From: an uncultured Croceicoccus sp.
GTDB taxonomy: Bacteria; Pseudomonadota; Alphaproteobacteria; Sphingomonadales; Sphingomonadaceae
Length of the DNA stretch: 64,000 bases
NCBI RefSeq assembly: GCF_947496385.1
Contig: NZ_CANMCP010000010.1
Location: forward strand, 1 to 64,000
Reading direction: 5' to 3'
Shown: positions 54,781 through 63,472 of the stretch, piece after piece
Numbering within the stretch: the first letter of the stretch is position 1
Layout: the number at the start of each line of letters is the position of its first letter
Notes under the pieces: model-generated
Told to the model about the DNA's origin: nothing
What the model saw: only the letters and a program-made list of their open reading frames with translations
The model's database searches: none
Translations under genes and position numbers: made by a program

Positions 54781-54981
54781 TCAATTTTCGTAAGTCCACG
54801 AACTACCTGAAAGCGCACCGGGGTCGGTCAGGTCGCCGCGATGAAGATCGACCCCACGGTCTTTCCAGCCAGCAGCGGTTTCGGGATCGCGCACCAGAGA
54901 CCGGACGCTTTTGCCCCGAGCCAGAAAGGCGCGTGCCGTCGCCCCGCCCACATGGCCGGTAATGCCTGTTCCGAAATACAT
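54781..54981 (-). pseudogene. NmrA-like oxidoreductase, N-terminal piece
   Basis: 66 residues beginning MYFGTGITGHVGGATARAFL, then GKSVRSLVRDPETAAGWKDR and VDLHRGDLTDPGAL. This is the Rossmann N-terminus of an NmrA/azoreductase-like NAD(P)-binding protein of about 290 residues. It ends abruptly at SSWTYEN. The first motif has Gly where Val is usual. The remaining three quarters are missing. Confidence 0.75.
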
Positions 54982-55047
54982 GGTTCGCTCCTTCAGTATG
55001 ACGGCGGCGGGCGCGTCATGGAATGACTTCGCCTGCGCTCGCTTGGG

Positions 55048-55473
55048 TCAATGATGGCCGAGTCCGTTTTCGAAAAGCTCGATGAGCATGCCTTCGTTAT
55101 CGTGGATGAAGGCGAAACGATCGCCGGGGCCATCAGGCACCTCCCGCGGTTCCGATGCAACCTCGACTCCACCGGCCTTCAGTTCACTGATGGTGGCGTC
55201 CAGATTGTCGACCGTGAGCGCCACATGGTTGATTCCGCCAATTTTCAGATTGGTCGGCGCTGCGGAACGCTCCGGCGCCATTGGCGATGCGCCCTCCGTC
55301 TCGAAAAGCTCCAGCCGGATGTCGCCATTGGCGATGAACAGCGCTTTGACGCCCGGAAAGCCGTATTCGTAAAGGCGATCGAAGCCGAGATGCTGCCTGT
55401 ACCAGGCGGCACTTTCGTTGATGTCACGGACCACAATACCGACGTGGTCCACCTTCTTCAGCCGGTTCGACAT
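55048..55473 (-). CDS. VOC-family (glyoxalase/methylmalonyl-CoA epimerase-like) protein
   Basis: A 141-residue vicinal-oxygen-chelate protein: KKVDHVGIVVRDINESAAWY at the start and GGINHVALTVDNLDATISEL in the second half give the paired beta-alpha-beta modules. Metal ligands are the two His of DHVGI and NHVAL plus Glu residues in LELFETEG and MLIELFENG. The type is close to lactoylglutathione lyase and methylmalonyl-CoA epimerase, so the substrate is undecided. AAAGGAG precedes ATG 55473. It is divergent from the LysR gene, which may control it. Confidence 0.92.
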   Translation of the reverse strand: MSNRLKKVDHVGIVVRDINESAAWYRQHLGFDRLYEYGFPGVKALFIANGDIRLELFETEGASPMAPERSAAPTNLKIGGINHVALTVDNLDATISELKAGGVEVASEPREVPDGPGDRFAFIHDNEGMLIELFENGLGHH

Positions 55474-55608
55474 CGAGATTCTCCTTTTTCAAAGCGACGA
55501 ACGTCGGTTCGGAACGCGAGCCACGCCCGATTGGCCGCTGCGATTGAGGCGAATATGCGTGTCCAGCCTCGATTGATAACCATGCGGAATACGGATACGC
55601 TGTTCGGT

Positions 55609-56532
55609 ATGGCGAACAATGCGGATCGATTGCGGCTGGACGATCTTTCTGTTTTCCTCGCGGTCATCGATGCTGGAGGGTTTCGTGCCGCAGCCAAGCG
55701 ACTGAGAATCTCGGCGTCGTCTGTGAGCGAGAAGATCGCGCAACTTGAAGCGGAGGTCGGCGCTCCCCTCCTCAATCGCACGACACGCAGCGTCTCCCCG
55801 ACCGAAACCGGAATGGCGCTGGCGAAGCGTATCGCACCCTTGCTGGAAGAGATCGGGCTGGCGTTGAGCGACGCATCGGGTGCTGGCGGAGAAGTGCGCG
55901 GTTCGTTGAAACTGAATGTCCCCGGTGCCGTCATGGTGGACATCCTGCCCGCCCTGATCGCCGAATTCATGACACTGCACCCGCAAGTCCGGGTGGAGAT
56001 CACGATGGAAAGTCGGCTGGTCGATATCGTCGCGGCTGGCTGTGATGCGGGGATCCGCTATGGTGAGCATCTGGCGCAGGACATGATCGCGGTGCCCATC
56101 GGTCCTCGCTCGCAATGCCTCGCCCACGCAGCCTCACCGTCTTATCTGGCAAGTCGCGAAATTCCGCGCGAACCGGACGATATCCTCGATCACGAATGCA
56201 TCCGAATGCGCTTTTCAAACGGCCCCCTTGTTCCGTGGGAGCTGGAGCGGAACGGAGAGACCATCACGATCGATCCGCCCGCGCGCCTGATTGTCGATGT
56301 TGAGGCCGTGAACTCCGCCATCACCCTTGCGCGATCCGGGCGCGGCATAATCGCCACCTTCGGCAACTGGCTCGCCCCCTATTTCGAGAGCGGCGAACTC
56401 GTGCCGGTTCTGCCGGATTGGTGGGAGTGGTTCGACGGACCGCGTCTCTATTTCTACCGCCGTTTCCTTCCTGTGCCGCTCAGAGCCTTTGTCGATTTTG
56501 TAAAAGAGCATAACGCCGATCCGCCCGCCTGA
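55609..56532 (+). CDS. LysR-family transcriptional regulator
   Basis: A 307-residue LysR regulator. The winged helix-turn-helix covers about 10-70 (LDDLSVFLAVIDAGGFRAAA, KRLRISASSVSEKIAQLEAE and VGAPLLNRTTRSVSPTETG). The periplasmic-binding-like effector domain runs from about 98 (GEVRGSLKLNVPGAVMVDIL). It is divergent from the VOC gene with a short spacer, the usual LysR/target layout. The start is taken as ATG 55609; ATG 55582 is also possible, and neither has a strong ribosome site. TTCG-N6-CGAA at 55603-55616 spans the start. Confidence 0.92.
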   Translation: MANNADRLRLDDLSVFLAVIDAGGFRAAAKRLRISASSVSEKIAQLEAEVGAPLLNRTTRSVSPTETGMALAKRIAPLLEEIGLALSDASGAGGEVRGSLKLNVPGAVMVDILPALIAEFMTLHPQVRVEITMESRLVDIVAAGCDAGIRYGEHLAQDMIAVPIGPRSQCLAHAASPSYLASREIPREPDDILDHECIRMRFSNGPLVPWELERNGETITIDPPARLIVDVEAVNSAITLARSGRGIIATFGNWLAPYFESGELVPVLPDWWEWFDGPRLYFYRRFLPVPLRAFVDFVKEHNADPPA

Positions 56533-56598
56533 GCCGACAGCCCATCGGTTGGAGACGGCGAGCCGTTCCGCGGCGGGCCGGTCAATCCGTTGTCCTGC

Positions 56599-57543
56599 TC
56601 AAGCTCCGCACGCGGCGATGGCAAAAGCGGACAGTTCGCGATTGAACCGATCGGCTTCCTCATAGAATGGGCTATGACCGCTGCTGTTGAAGATCGACAG
56701 CCTGGCCCCGGGACAAAGCGCGAGTATGCGCTCGGACATCGCCAACCGCACCAATCTGTCGTGAGCGCCATGGCTGATTAACAGCGGCTTTCGATAGCGG
56801 GCGAACGCATGCTCCATATCCGGGGTCTTCGTTTCGGTGACCCCTTGATTGACCGCGCGGGCCGTCATGCCGTTGATTACGAGCATTTGCCGGAGGTCGT
56901 GCCCAACAGGCGGCCGATGGAAGCATGCCATGAGGAACTCGGCGGTTGCGGCCGTCCGTTCGGCAAGATCATGAGAACTTGTGGATTGCGCGTAACGCCC
57001 GGCGAGCGGCGTCAGAAGGTCGGCGGACAGTTTGGTCACAGCATCGACCAGATTGACACCAGAGACATTCGCATCGCCGTATTTCGCAAGATATGCACCG
57101 GTCACGAACCCGCCCAGCGACCAACCGACGAGAATCGGCCGGCGTAGCTTCGCTGCGTCCATCACCGCAGCGATGTCATCGGCCCAACGGCCCATGTCGG
57201 CATAGCTTGCCGGGTCTGCCGGCTTGTCGGAATCGCCGTGGCCGCGCAGATCGAACCGCACCTTGCGAAAGCCTGACAATATCGGGTCGTCATATTGTCG
57301 TGCCCAACTCAGCCTGCTTTGCCGCAGCCCGTGGATGAACAGGATTTCCGGCCCTCCCCCATCTCCCACGATGTCGCCTCTCAGCATCGTCCCGTCCGCG
57401 GATCTGGCCTCGAACTCCTGAAATGACCGTTGCCGCACCGGGCGAACGGAACCTGCCAATGCCGGAGCAGAGACGGTTACGATACCTGTCGCACCCAGGC
57501 CCGACAGCACGCCTCGTCGATTGAAACCCCTAAATTTTCTCAC
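56599..57543 (-). CDS. Exported alpha/beta hydrolase
   Basis: A 314-residue hydrolase with a twin-arginine-type leader (NRRGVLSGLGATGIVTVSAP). The fold shows ILFIHGLRQSRLSWARQYDD, FDLRGHGDSDKP, nucleophile Ser in VGWSLGGFVTGAYL, Asp in SHGAHDRLVRLA and His in NSSGHSPFYEEADR. A complete catalytic triad is therefore expected. GTG 57543 is used as the start because it places the arginine pair at the N terminus; upstream in-frame codons give an implausible leader. It follows another hydrolase gene by 38 bases on the same strand. Confidence 0.9.
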   Translation of the reverse strand: MRKFRGFNRRGVLSGLGATGIVTVSAPALAGSVRPVRQRSFQEFEARSADGTMLRGDIVGDGGGPEILFIHGLRQSRLSWARQYDDPILSGFRKVRFDLRGHGDSDKPADPASYADMGRWADDIAAVMDAAKLRRPILVGWSLGGFVTGAYLAKYGDANVSGVNLVDAVTKLSADLLTPLAGRYAQSTSSHDLAERTAATAEFLMACFHRPPVGHDLRQMLVINGMTARAVNQGVTETKTPDMEHAFARYRKPLLISHGAHDRLVRLAMSERILALCPGARLSIFNSSGHSPFYEEADRFNRELSAFAIAACGA

Positions 57544-57581
57544 AAAATCAACCGATCCGATCTGTTGCGTAAGGGTGCCGG

Positions 57582-58523
57582 TCAGCGCGACCGATATGGC
57601 GCGAGGAATGGTATCAGCAGATCGAGAAGCGCTTGCGGCGTCTCTTCGGGTACAAAATGGCCGCAATCGGGAATGATGGCGCAAGTCACATCGTCGGCCA
57701 CCTGCCAGAGCTGCTCTTCGACCGCGCCCGCGCAGGCCAGCGCGCCTGCGAAGCCGAGAACCGGCATCTTGAGCCTGGTCTTCATCCGCGCGTGATTGGC
57801 AGGGATGTCCTCGTCGATTGCGCGATAATAATCAAAGCTGGCGGTGAGGGTTCGCCGGTCTCGCTTGATGAGGTCGATGTAGAACGCCCGTATCTGCGCT
57901 GGAATAGGATTGGGAACGGGTATCTTGGTGAATTGATAGTCGAAAAAGATCTCCTTTCGGCCGGCGACCAACGCCTCGGTCACGCCGCGCACCCGGCAGA
58001 AATTATTGTGCCACAGGAAGTCGTTCAAATGACGCTCGTCCGGGATCAGCGGGGGCGACTTGGCGACACCCGGGATGATGGCTTCGCCGAGCGCGATCCG
58101 CTCGATCCGCTCCGGTCGATCCGCGGCCATCGCGTAGCCGACCCACATGCCGCAATCGTGGCCGACCATCGCAAACTGCTCGTGGCCCAGCGCCGTCATG
58201 AGGTCGAACAGATCCCGACCGATGGTGCCCGTGTCGTACCCGCTTTCGGGTTTGTCCGAAATTCCGAGACCGCGGGGATCCGGCACGACGAGAGTGAAGT
58301 TTTCGCCAAGCGGAAGCATCACATCGCGCCAGATGTACCAGTTCTGCGGCCATCCCCCGAGCAGGAGAAGCGGCGGCCCTTCGCCCCCGACGACCGCGTG
58401 CAGCGCGATCTCACCAGTGGGCACCGAATAGCTCTGGAATACATCGGTAAAACCGTCCGGCAACGTCGGTACGCCATGAACGGAGCCGAAAACCTCAAGG
58501 GTCGGGAAAGGCAGCGCTGTCAT
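57582..58523 (-). CDS. Epoxide-hydrolase-like alpha/beta hydrolase
   Basis: A 313-residue protein with the epoxide-hydrolase/dehalogenase pattern: LLLLGGWPQNWYIWRDVMLP (Gly replaces the usual His of HGxP), VPDPRGLGISDKPESGYD, nucleophile Asp in MVGHDCGMWVGYAMA and His in DCGHFVPEETPQ. An aspartate rather than serine nucleophile supports hydrolysis through an ester intermediate. ATG 58523 is preferred over an upstream in-frame codon. It is divergent from the TetR gene, and two TTTAGTGATCG repeats lie between them, so TetR control is likely. Confidence 0.92.
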   Translation of the reverse strand: MTALPFPTLEVFGSVHGVPTLPDGFTDVFQSYSVPTGEIALHAVVGGEGPPLLLLGGWPQNWYIWRDVMLPLGENFTLVVPDPRGLGISDKPESGYDTGTIGRDLFDLMTALGHEQFAMVGHDCGMWVGYAMAADRPERIERIALGEAIIPGVAKSPPLIPDERHLNDFLWHNNFCRVRGVTEALVAGRKEIFFDYQFTKIPVPNPIPAQIRAFYIDLIKRDRRTLTASFDYYRAIDEDIPANHARMKTRLKMPVLGFAGALACAGAVEEQLWQVADDVTCAIIPDCGHFVPEETPQALLDLLIPFLAPYRSR

Positions 58524-58539
58524 ATGAAAGACTCTTATA

Positions 58540-58599
58540 TTTAGTGATCGATACACATTAAGGCGTTGCACTTCCTTGTCAAGCTGTGTTTAGTGATCG
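58540..58599. promoter_or_regulatory. Paired TetR operator candidate
   Basis: The 11-base sequence TTTAGTGATCG occurs exactly twice, at 58540-58550 and 58589-58599, in the short spacer between the hydrolase and the TetR gene. The second copy abuts the TetR start codon. TGATCG/CGATCA-type half sites are common TetR targets, and this layout fits repression of both divergent genes. Confidence 0.5.
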
Positions 58600-58601
58600 C
58601 T

Positions 58602-59201
58602 ATGGATAAACCGCCCACCCGCCGACGCTCCGGCCCCCGCACTTTCGACAGGGAACAGGCCGTGGAAACCGCGATGCGGATGTTCCGCCAACATGGCTAC
58701 GAGGGCGTTTCGATTGCAGACCTGACCGACGCCATCGGCATCGCGCCGCCCAGCCTCTACGCCGCTTTTGGCAGCAAGGCGGGGCTCTATCGTGAAGCGC
58801 TCGATCATTATACGGCACTTCCGGGCGCTATGGACGGGATGGCCGACGCCGACACTTTGGAAGAGGCCGTCTCAGGTTTGCTGCTGTCGGCGATCAAGGC
58901 CGTGACCAGCGAAGAACGCGGCTGCATGATTTCCACCGGCCTCGTCGTGGGCGCCGCCGCGCATCGGGAGCTTGCTCGCGAATTGCGTGATCGCCGCGAG
59001 GATTTGCGAGGACGGATTGCGCACGGCTTGCGCCCTTGGCTGGATCCTTCCGAAGCGGAGCGCCTTTCTGCGTATCTGTTCGCGGTCCTTCAAGGCATGG
59101 CGATTCAGGCGCGCGACGGCGCCGGTGAGCACGAATTGCTCCCCATCAGGGACGCGGTCATGGCGGGGATCAGGGCCAATCAGACACGGCTATCGGCTTG
59201 A
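58602..59201 (+). CDS. TetR-family transcriptional regulator
   Basis: A 199-residue TetR protein. The helix-turn-helix covers about 15-60 (DREQAVETAMRMFRQHGYEG, then VSIADLTDAIGIAPPSLYAA and FGSKAGLYREALDHY). The C-terminal ligand domain has SEERGCMISTGLVVGA and LRDRREDLRGRIAHGL, typical of the AcrR/TetR_C subgroup that controls detoxification enzymes. Start ATG 58602 begins directly at the second operator repeat. It is divergent from the epoxide-hydrolase-like gene. Confidence 0.93.
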   Translation: MDKPPTRRRSGPRTFDREQAVETAMRMFRQHGYEGVSIADLTDAIGIAPPSLYAAFGSKAGLYREALDHYTALPGAMDGMADADTLEEAVSGLLLSAIKAVTSEERGCMISTGLVVGAAAHRELARELRDRREDLRGRIAHGLRPWLDPSEAERLSAYLFAVLQGMAIQARDGAGEHELLPIRDAVMAGIRANQTRLSA

Positions 59202-59338
59202 ACAGATGCCGTCAGTCTCATCGCAACCTGTCCGCGATCGGCGGTTCTTCCCCTGCCCCAACCCTTATCAAGCGATGGCTCGATCACCGATGAAGAAAGC
59301 TTCGTGGGCCAAAAGCCGTTGTGAGGCGTTGTCTTCCC

Positions 59339-60115
59339 ATGAACCTACATCACACACGCTCCGGTAGCGGCAAACCCCTGCTTCTTGTCCATGGTCTCGG
59401 CGGAAGCATTCGTTCCTGGGACACGATAGCGGATGCGCTCGCTCAACACCGGGAAGTCATCATCATCGACCTGCCCGGTCATGGCCAAACTCCCGCAGCG
59501 GCCGACAGCGGCACATTTGACGGACTGGCGCGCAGCCTCGACCAATGGCTGGAGGCAGAGAACCTCGCAGGGGTCGACATGGTCGGAAGCTCGCTGGGCG
59601 CCCGGCTCGTGTTGGAGATGGTTCGGCGCGGCCGCGCCGGCGCGACGGTCGCGCTCGATCCGGGCGGATTCTGGCAAGGGTGGGAACGCACGTTCTTCAA
59701 GACCACCATTTCGGCTTCGATCGCACTCGTGCGGGCGCTGAAACCGACCCTCCCCGCACTCACGGGAAATGCTGCCGGACGAACGGCGCTCATGCTCCAG
59801 CTTTCCGCAAAACCGTGGGCACTCGACCCTGCTATGATCTTGCAGGAATTGCGCTCATTTGCGCATACCGACACGTTCATCCCATTGGTGAACGATCTCG
59901 CCAAAGGCCCGATGCAGAGGGGTGTCGCGAACACCGCTTCTCCTCTCGTCATCGGCTGGGGACGGAAGGATCGACTGTGTCTCCCAAGGCAAGCGAAGCG
60001 GGCAATGGCTGCCTTTCCCGATGCGACGATGCACTGGTTTGAAGAAAGCGGGCATTTTCCGATGTGGGATCGACCGTCCGAAACCGTCCGCGTTATTCTC
60101 GACGCGACGGATTAG
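59339..60115 (+). CDS. Alpha/beta hydrolase
   Basis: A 258-residue cytoplasmic hydrolase. LLLVHGLGGSIRSWDTIADA, IIIDLPGHGQTPAA, nucleophile Ser in MVGSSLGARLVLEMV, Asp in IGWGRKDRLCLP and His in WFEESGHFPMWDRP form a complete triad. The type resembles MhpC/proline-iminopeptidase-like esterases, and the substrate is not clear. It lies 137 bases after the TetR gene in the same direction and may belong to that regulator's set. ATG 59339 was selected over an in-frame codon six residues earlier. Confidence 0.9.
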   Translation: MNLHHTRSGSGKPLLLVHGLGGSIRSWDTIADALAQHREVIIIDLPGHGQTPAAADSGTFDGLARSLDQWLEAENLAGVDMVGSSLGARLVLEMVRRGRAGATVALDPGGFWQGWERTFFKTTISASIALVRALKPTLPALTGNAAGRTALMLQLSAKPWALDPAMILQELRSFAHTDTFIPLVNDLAKGPMQRGVANTASPLVIGWGRKDRLCLPRQAKRAMAAFPDATMHWFEESGHFPMWDRPSETVRVILDATD

Positions 60116-60374
60116 CTGGGAGCCGCCTTCCCCCGGCAAAAGCGAACGCGGAAGCTTCCATCAAGGCTTCCCAACTACGCCAAATTCCGCGCCGGTCATG
60201 ACAGGCGGATTTCGGCCTCGATCCAACGAAAGCTGTCGTTACGGCATCTGTGGTCATGAAGTGTTCCAGAAACGGCCTTAGCGCAGTCGGATCCGCTCGC
60301 GATTTGATTGACAGTAACATTGCCTTTAAGCTTTTCAGCTAGACGGCAATCCTGGCAGGATTTGGGGGGCATTC
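60116..60374. other. Spacer upstream of second GGDEF gene
   Basis: No gene recognised. The last 80 bases are less GC-rich and probably hold the GGDEF promoter. The remainder resembles eroded coding DNA without an identifiable family. Confidence 0.4.
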
Positions 60375-61532
60375 ATGCAAATTCTGGTGGACCTCCACCT
60401 CGTCGTGTTCGGCCTACTCAGCGCGCTTGCCGCCATCTGTATCGCTATTCACTTCGCCTTGAAAGCTGGGTCGGCGTTGGCCTGGCTTGCTGCGACACTT
60501 GCCTGCGTCGGCATGGAAACGCTCGTCTTGCGCTATGGAGCGCAGTCCGACCTTGGGATCGCAGCCATGAGCTTGCTGGTTCCCCTGGCCTATCTTTGTG
60601 CAGGCAATGCCATCCGGCAAAGCCTCAAGCTCGAAATCGCGAATGGCAGGCAGCTCAGGATATTTGCCGGCCTCATAGGTCTGTCACTGCTGATGATCCC
60701 AGCGGGCGCGCCCATTTTCTATCAATGCATCCCTTTCCAGCTTGCCGGAGTTTACATTTTTTACGAGGCAATCCGGATCCAGATGCGCCAGCGCGACCGA
60801 AGTCTGATCGATAACGCCTTGTTGCTTCTGTGTATCTGTTCGATGATCGGTGTTGCGATCCGCGCTCCAATGTTTCCTCTTCTGCTCGGCGAACCGACCC
60901 CGATACAGGTGATGAACGTCGGCATCTTCGAAAGCATTTTCATCGATGCGCTCAGCCTGTTGACCGCGAGTCTGGCCATCCTGCTGGTCGCGAAAATCGT
61001 CGCAAACGTCATCGCGCTACACAAGCATCAGGCAGAGCACGACGATCTGACCGGGCTCCTCAATCGCCGGATGTTCGATGAGGTCGCCAAACAGGTCGAG
61101 GGCCGGACCGGCTCGGTCATCATGTGCGACATCGACCGTTTCAAGGGCGTCAATGATGCCTATGGTCACCAGGTCGGAGACGATGTCATCCGAACCTTTG
61201 CATCGATATTCACGCGTTACGGCGAATATGCGGGACGTTTGGGAGGGGAGGAATTTGCCCTTCTTCTCGTCGATACGCCACAGGAGGAAGCCGCTCTCAT
61301 CGCCGAAGCAATCCGAGTGAAGTTCCATCAATTCCGTCACCCTGCGATTGGCGAACAAGCAGCGTTCAGCGCGAGTTTCGGCGTCGCGAGTTTCGGGGCC
61401 GGGAAAAATGTGACGACTGCCTTCCAACAGGCAGACCAGGCACTTTATTGCGCCAAGAAGAAAGGGCGCAACCAGGTGTGTAGAGACGAAACAAACCCAT
61501 CAGCCCGAGCGGCTCTGGAAAAGGCCGCCTGA
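60375..61532 (+). CDS. Membrane-bound GGDEF protein (diguanylate cyclase), paralogue
   Basis: A 385-residue protein with about six N-terminal hydrophobic helices (LVVFGLLSALAAICIAIHFA; LAWLAATLACVGMETLVL; MSLLVPLAYLCAG; and more up to about 215) and a GGDEF domain (about 220-370). It has DDLTGLLNRRMFDEVA, MCDIDRFKGVNDAYGHQVGD, the active site AGRLGGEEFALLL and the end ALYCAKKKGRNQV. It should make cyclic di-GMP. Layout and several motifs match the GGDEF protein at 16.3 kb, so the two look like paralogues. The IS1182 element begins 19 bases after its stop codon. Confidence 0.94.
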   Translation: MQILVDLHLVVFGLLSALAAICIAIHFALKAGSALAWLAATLACVGMETLVLRYGAQSDLGIAAMSLLVPLAYLCAGNAIRQSLKLEIANGRQLRIFAGLIGLSLLMIPAGAPIFYQCIPFQLAGVYIFYEAIRIQMRQRDRSLIDNALLLLCICSMIGVAIRAPMFPLLLGEPTPIQVMNVGIFESIFIDALSLLTASLAILLVAKIVANVIALHKHQAEHDDLTGLLNRRMFDEVAKQVEGRTGSVIMCDIDRFKGVNDAYGHQVGDDVIRTFASIFTRYGEYAGRLGGEEFALLLVDTPQEEAALIAEAIRVKFHQFRHPAIGEQAAFSASFGVASFGAGKNVTTAFQQADQALYCAKKKGRNQVCRDETNPSARAALEKAA

Positions 61533-61551
61533 GAGCGATTCGACGGATTCC

Positions 61552-61574
61552 GGCCCTATTCTGTTGAAAAAGTC
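61552..61574 (+). repeat. Left terminal inverted repeat of IS1182 element
   Basis: A 23-base sequence identical, as reverse complement, to 63066-63088. A weaker match, AATTCCGTTGAAAAAGGT, occurs near 1570-1588 at the other end of the window and may be a relic of a related element. Confidence 0.88.
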
Positions 61575-61632
61575 GCTGGTGTGGCGGGGTGGGTATCGCT
61601 TCAGATAGCGGGCGAGCGGGAATGGATGGTGC

Positions 61633-63005
61633 TCATGCCATCCTGATCGCCGGTGCCGGGATCATCTTGGCCATCTTGCGGAGGTTCTGGGCTGCTGCGG
61701 CGAGGTGGAACTCGTCTTTTGCCCCGTTTGGACCGCGCAGACGCAAGCGGTCCAGTTTCAATATTCGTTTGAGGTGCGCGAATAGCATCTCGACCTTCTT
61801 CGCTGGCGCCGTGAGACAAGATAGGCATCGGTTGTGGCGATATCCCGTGCCATGTCGCGTGCACCTTCGTGGACCGAACGCATGATCTTGCGGGCCGCCA
61901 TTTTCGGCGTGCAACGCTGCTTTAGCACACAGGTGGCGCAGTCCTTTTCACGAGCGCGATAACGGATGAAGCCATCGGCATTGGCCAGTGGACGTGGCAT
62001 GCTGAAGTTCCGGTTCGACGGTCGAAGCCGGTGGCCGTCAGGGCAGATATAGCTGTCGTCCTCATGGTCGAAGGTAAACGCAGACCGTGCAAAGGTGTCA
62101 TCCGTGCGAGCGGATTTGTCGAACACCGGGATATGCGGCTCGATGCCTTTATCCTCGACCAGCCAGGCCAGGTTCGGCGCCGAACCGTAGGCCGTGTCTG
62201 CCACAAGCCGCTCGGGCCACAGGCCGAAGCGATCCTGCGTGCGCTCGATCATCCGGCGCTGGGCTGTCACTTCTGCCTGGCGCACCGAGGTCGTCGCTTC
62301 CACGTCGACAATGACCGCATGATCAAGGTCGATCAGATAGTTGGTGCTGTAGGAATAGAACGCCGCATCGCGCGTTGCCGCTGTCCAGCGTGCGGCCGGA
62401 TCGGTAAGATTGATCCGCTTGGGCGTCACAGGTGTGGAGCCGCCGAACGCGGCATCGTCCAGCACTTCGAGATATTCGGCGACCGCACGGCCTGCCGCTT
62501 TGGATGGCAGCCCTTCGTCGCCGGGCACCGAACGCTGGCGGTGAACGTCGGCGCGGATCAGGCTGGCATCGACCGCGAACCCCTCGGCGCCTACCAGACC
62601 CTCTGCCATGCAGCGCTCGACGGTCGTCTCAAACAGCTTGCGCAACAGGTCGCTGTCGCGGAAACGGCCGTGGCGGTTCTTCGAGAAGGTTGAATGATCG
62701 GGAACAACCCCCTCGAGATCGAGCCGGCAGAACCAGCGATAGGCGAGGTTGAGATGCACCTCCTCACACAGCCGCCGCTCCGAACGGATGCCCATGCAGT
62801 AACCAATAATCAGCATCCGGATCATCAGCTCTGGATCAATCGAGGGACGACCCATCGCGCTGTAGAACGGCTTCAAATATTCACGGATACCCGCCAGATC
62901 AACGAACCGATCAATCAAGCGCAGCAGGTGATCTGATGGAACGTGATCCTCAATGCGGAAGCTGTAAAACAAAGCCTCCTGCATTGCCGTTCGCTCGCCC
63001 ATCAT
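61633..63005 (-). pseudogene. IS1182-family transposase, one-base frameshift
   Basis: From ATG 63005 (or 63002) the frame reads the typical start (FYSFRIEDHVPSDHLLRLID), GRPSIDPELMIRMLIIGYCM, VPDHSTFSKNRHGRF, DASLIRADV and KRINLTDPAARWTA, then LVADTAYGSAPNLAWL to DIATTDAYLVSRRQRR. There it shifts: the expected continuation KKVEMLFAHLKRILKLDRLR, ending RKMAKMIPAPA, lies in the next frame and ends at 61633. One A appears missing in CGAAGAAGG near 61804. Without the shift the protein would be about 457 residues, normal for the family. Confidence 0.85.
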
Positions 63006-63065
63006 CAGACTGCCTCCAATTGCCTCCGGACAACTGAATCAGGACTTTGTCCCTACCGCAAGCAG

Positions 63066-63088
63066 GACTTTTTCAACAGAATAGGGCC
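63066..63088 (-). repeat. Right terminal inverted repeat of IS1182 element
   Basis: The exact reverse complement of the left repeat at 61552-61574. Confidence 0.88.
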
Positions 63089-63184
63089 GACAGCGGCCTG
63101 TCCAGTTTTGTGAAGAACCATCGGCAAGCGGACGTTTTTACGGCCAGCGAACAGGAGTTTGCCGTCGCAACAGGCCCGGGATCC

Positions 63185-63472
63185 TCAGCGACCCTTTGCG
63201 AAGACGTTGATCAGGAAATCGGAGACGGCGCGCACGGCGGGCGCCTCGTGGAGATCCGCGTGAATGACCAACCAGACCGGCCTTTTTTCGGGCTGCTCCG
63301 GCGCCACGCGCATGATGTCCGGGCAGGCATCGCCCATGATGCAGGGTAGCAAAGCGACCCCAAGTCCGGCGCGCGCGGCGGCGAATTGCGAGGGGAAATC
63401 GCTCGTCAGCAGGTCGAGCGGTCGGTCGCCCGCATATTCCTCCAGCCACCTCTGCTGAGCGACATGCGCGAG
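63185..63472 (-). pseudogene. LysR-family regulator, C-terminal piece
   Basis: The minus strand reads a LysR effector-domain tail: HVAQQRWLEEYAGDRPLDLL, then FPSQFAAARAGLGVALLPCI, MRVAPEQPEKRPVWLVIHAD and AVRAVSDFLINVFAKGR with a natural stop at 63185. The coding sequence is interrupted at about 63473 by the 3' end of the IS6-type element. The DNA-binding N-terminal two thirds may lie beyond the element, outside the window. Confidence 0.8.

Larger units (their letters stand above)
61552..63088 (-). mobile_element. IS1182-family insertion sequence, complete ends
   Basis: A 1537-base element bounded by perfect 23-base inverted repeats, GGCCCTATTCTGTTGAAAAA then GTC at 61552-61574 and its reverse complement at 63066-63088. 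The transposase is on the minus strand and carries a one-base frameshift. No target duplication was seen with certainty in the flanks (ACGGATTCC before, GACAGCGGCC after). Confidence 0.88.
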
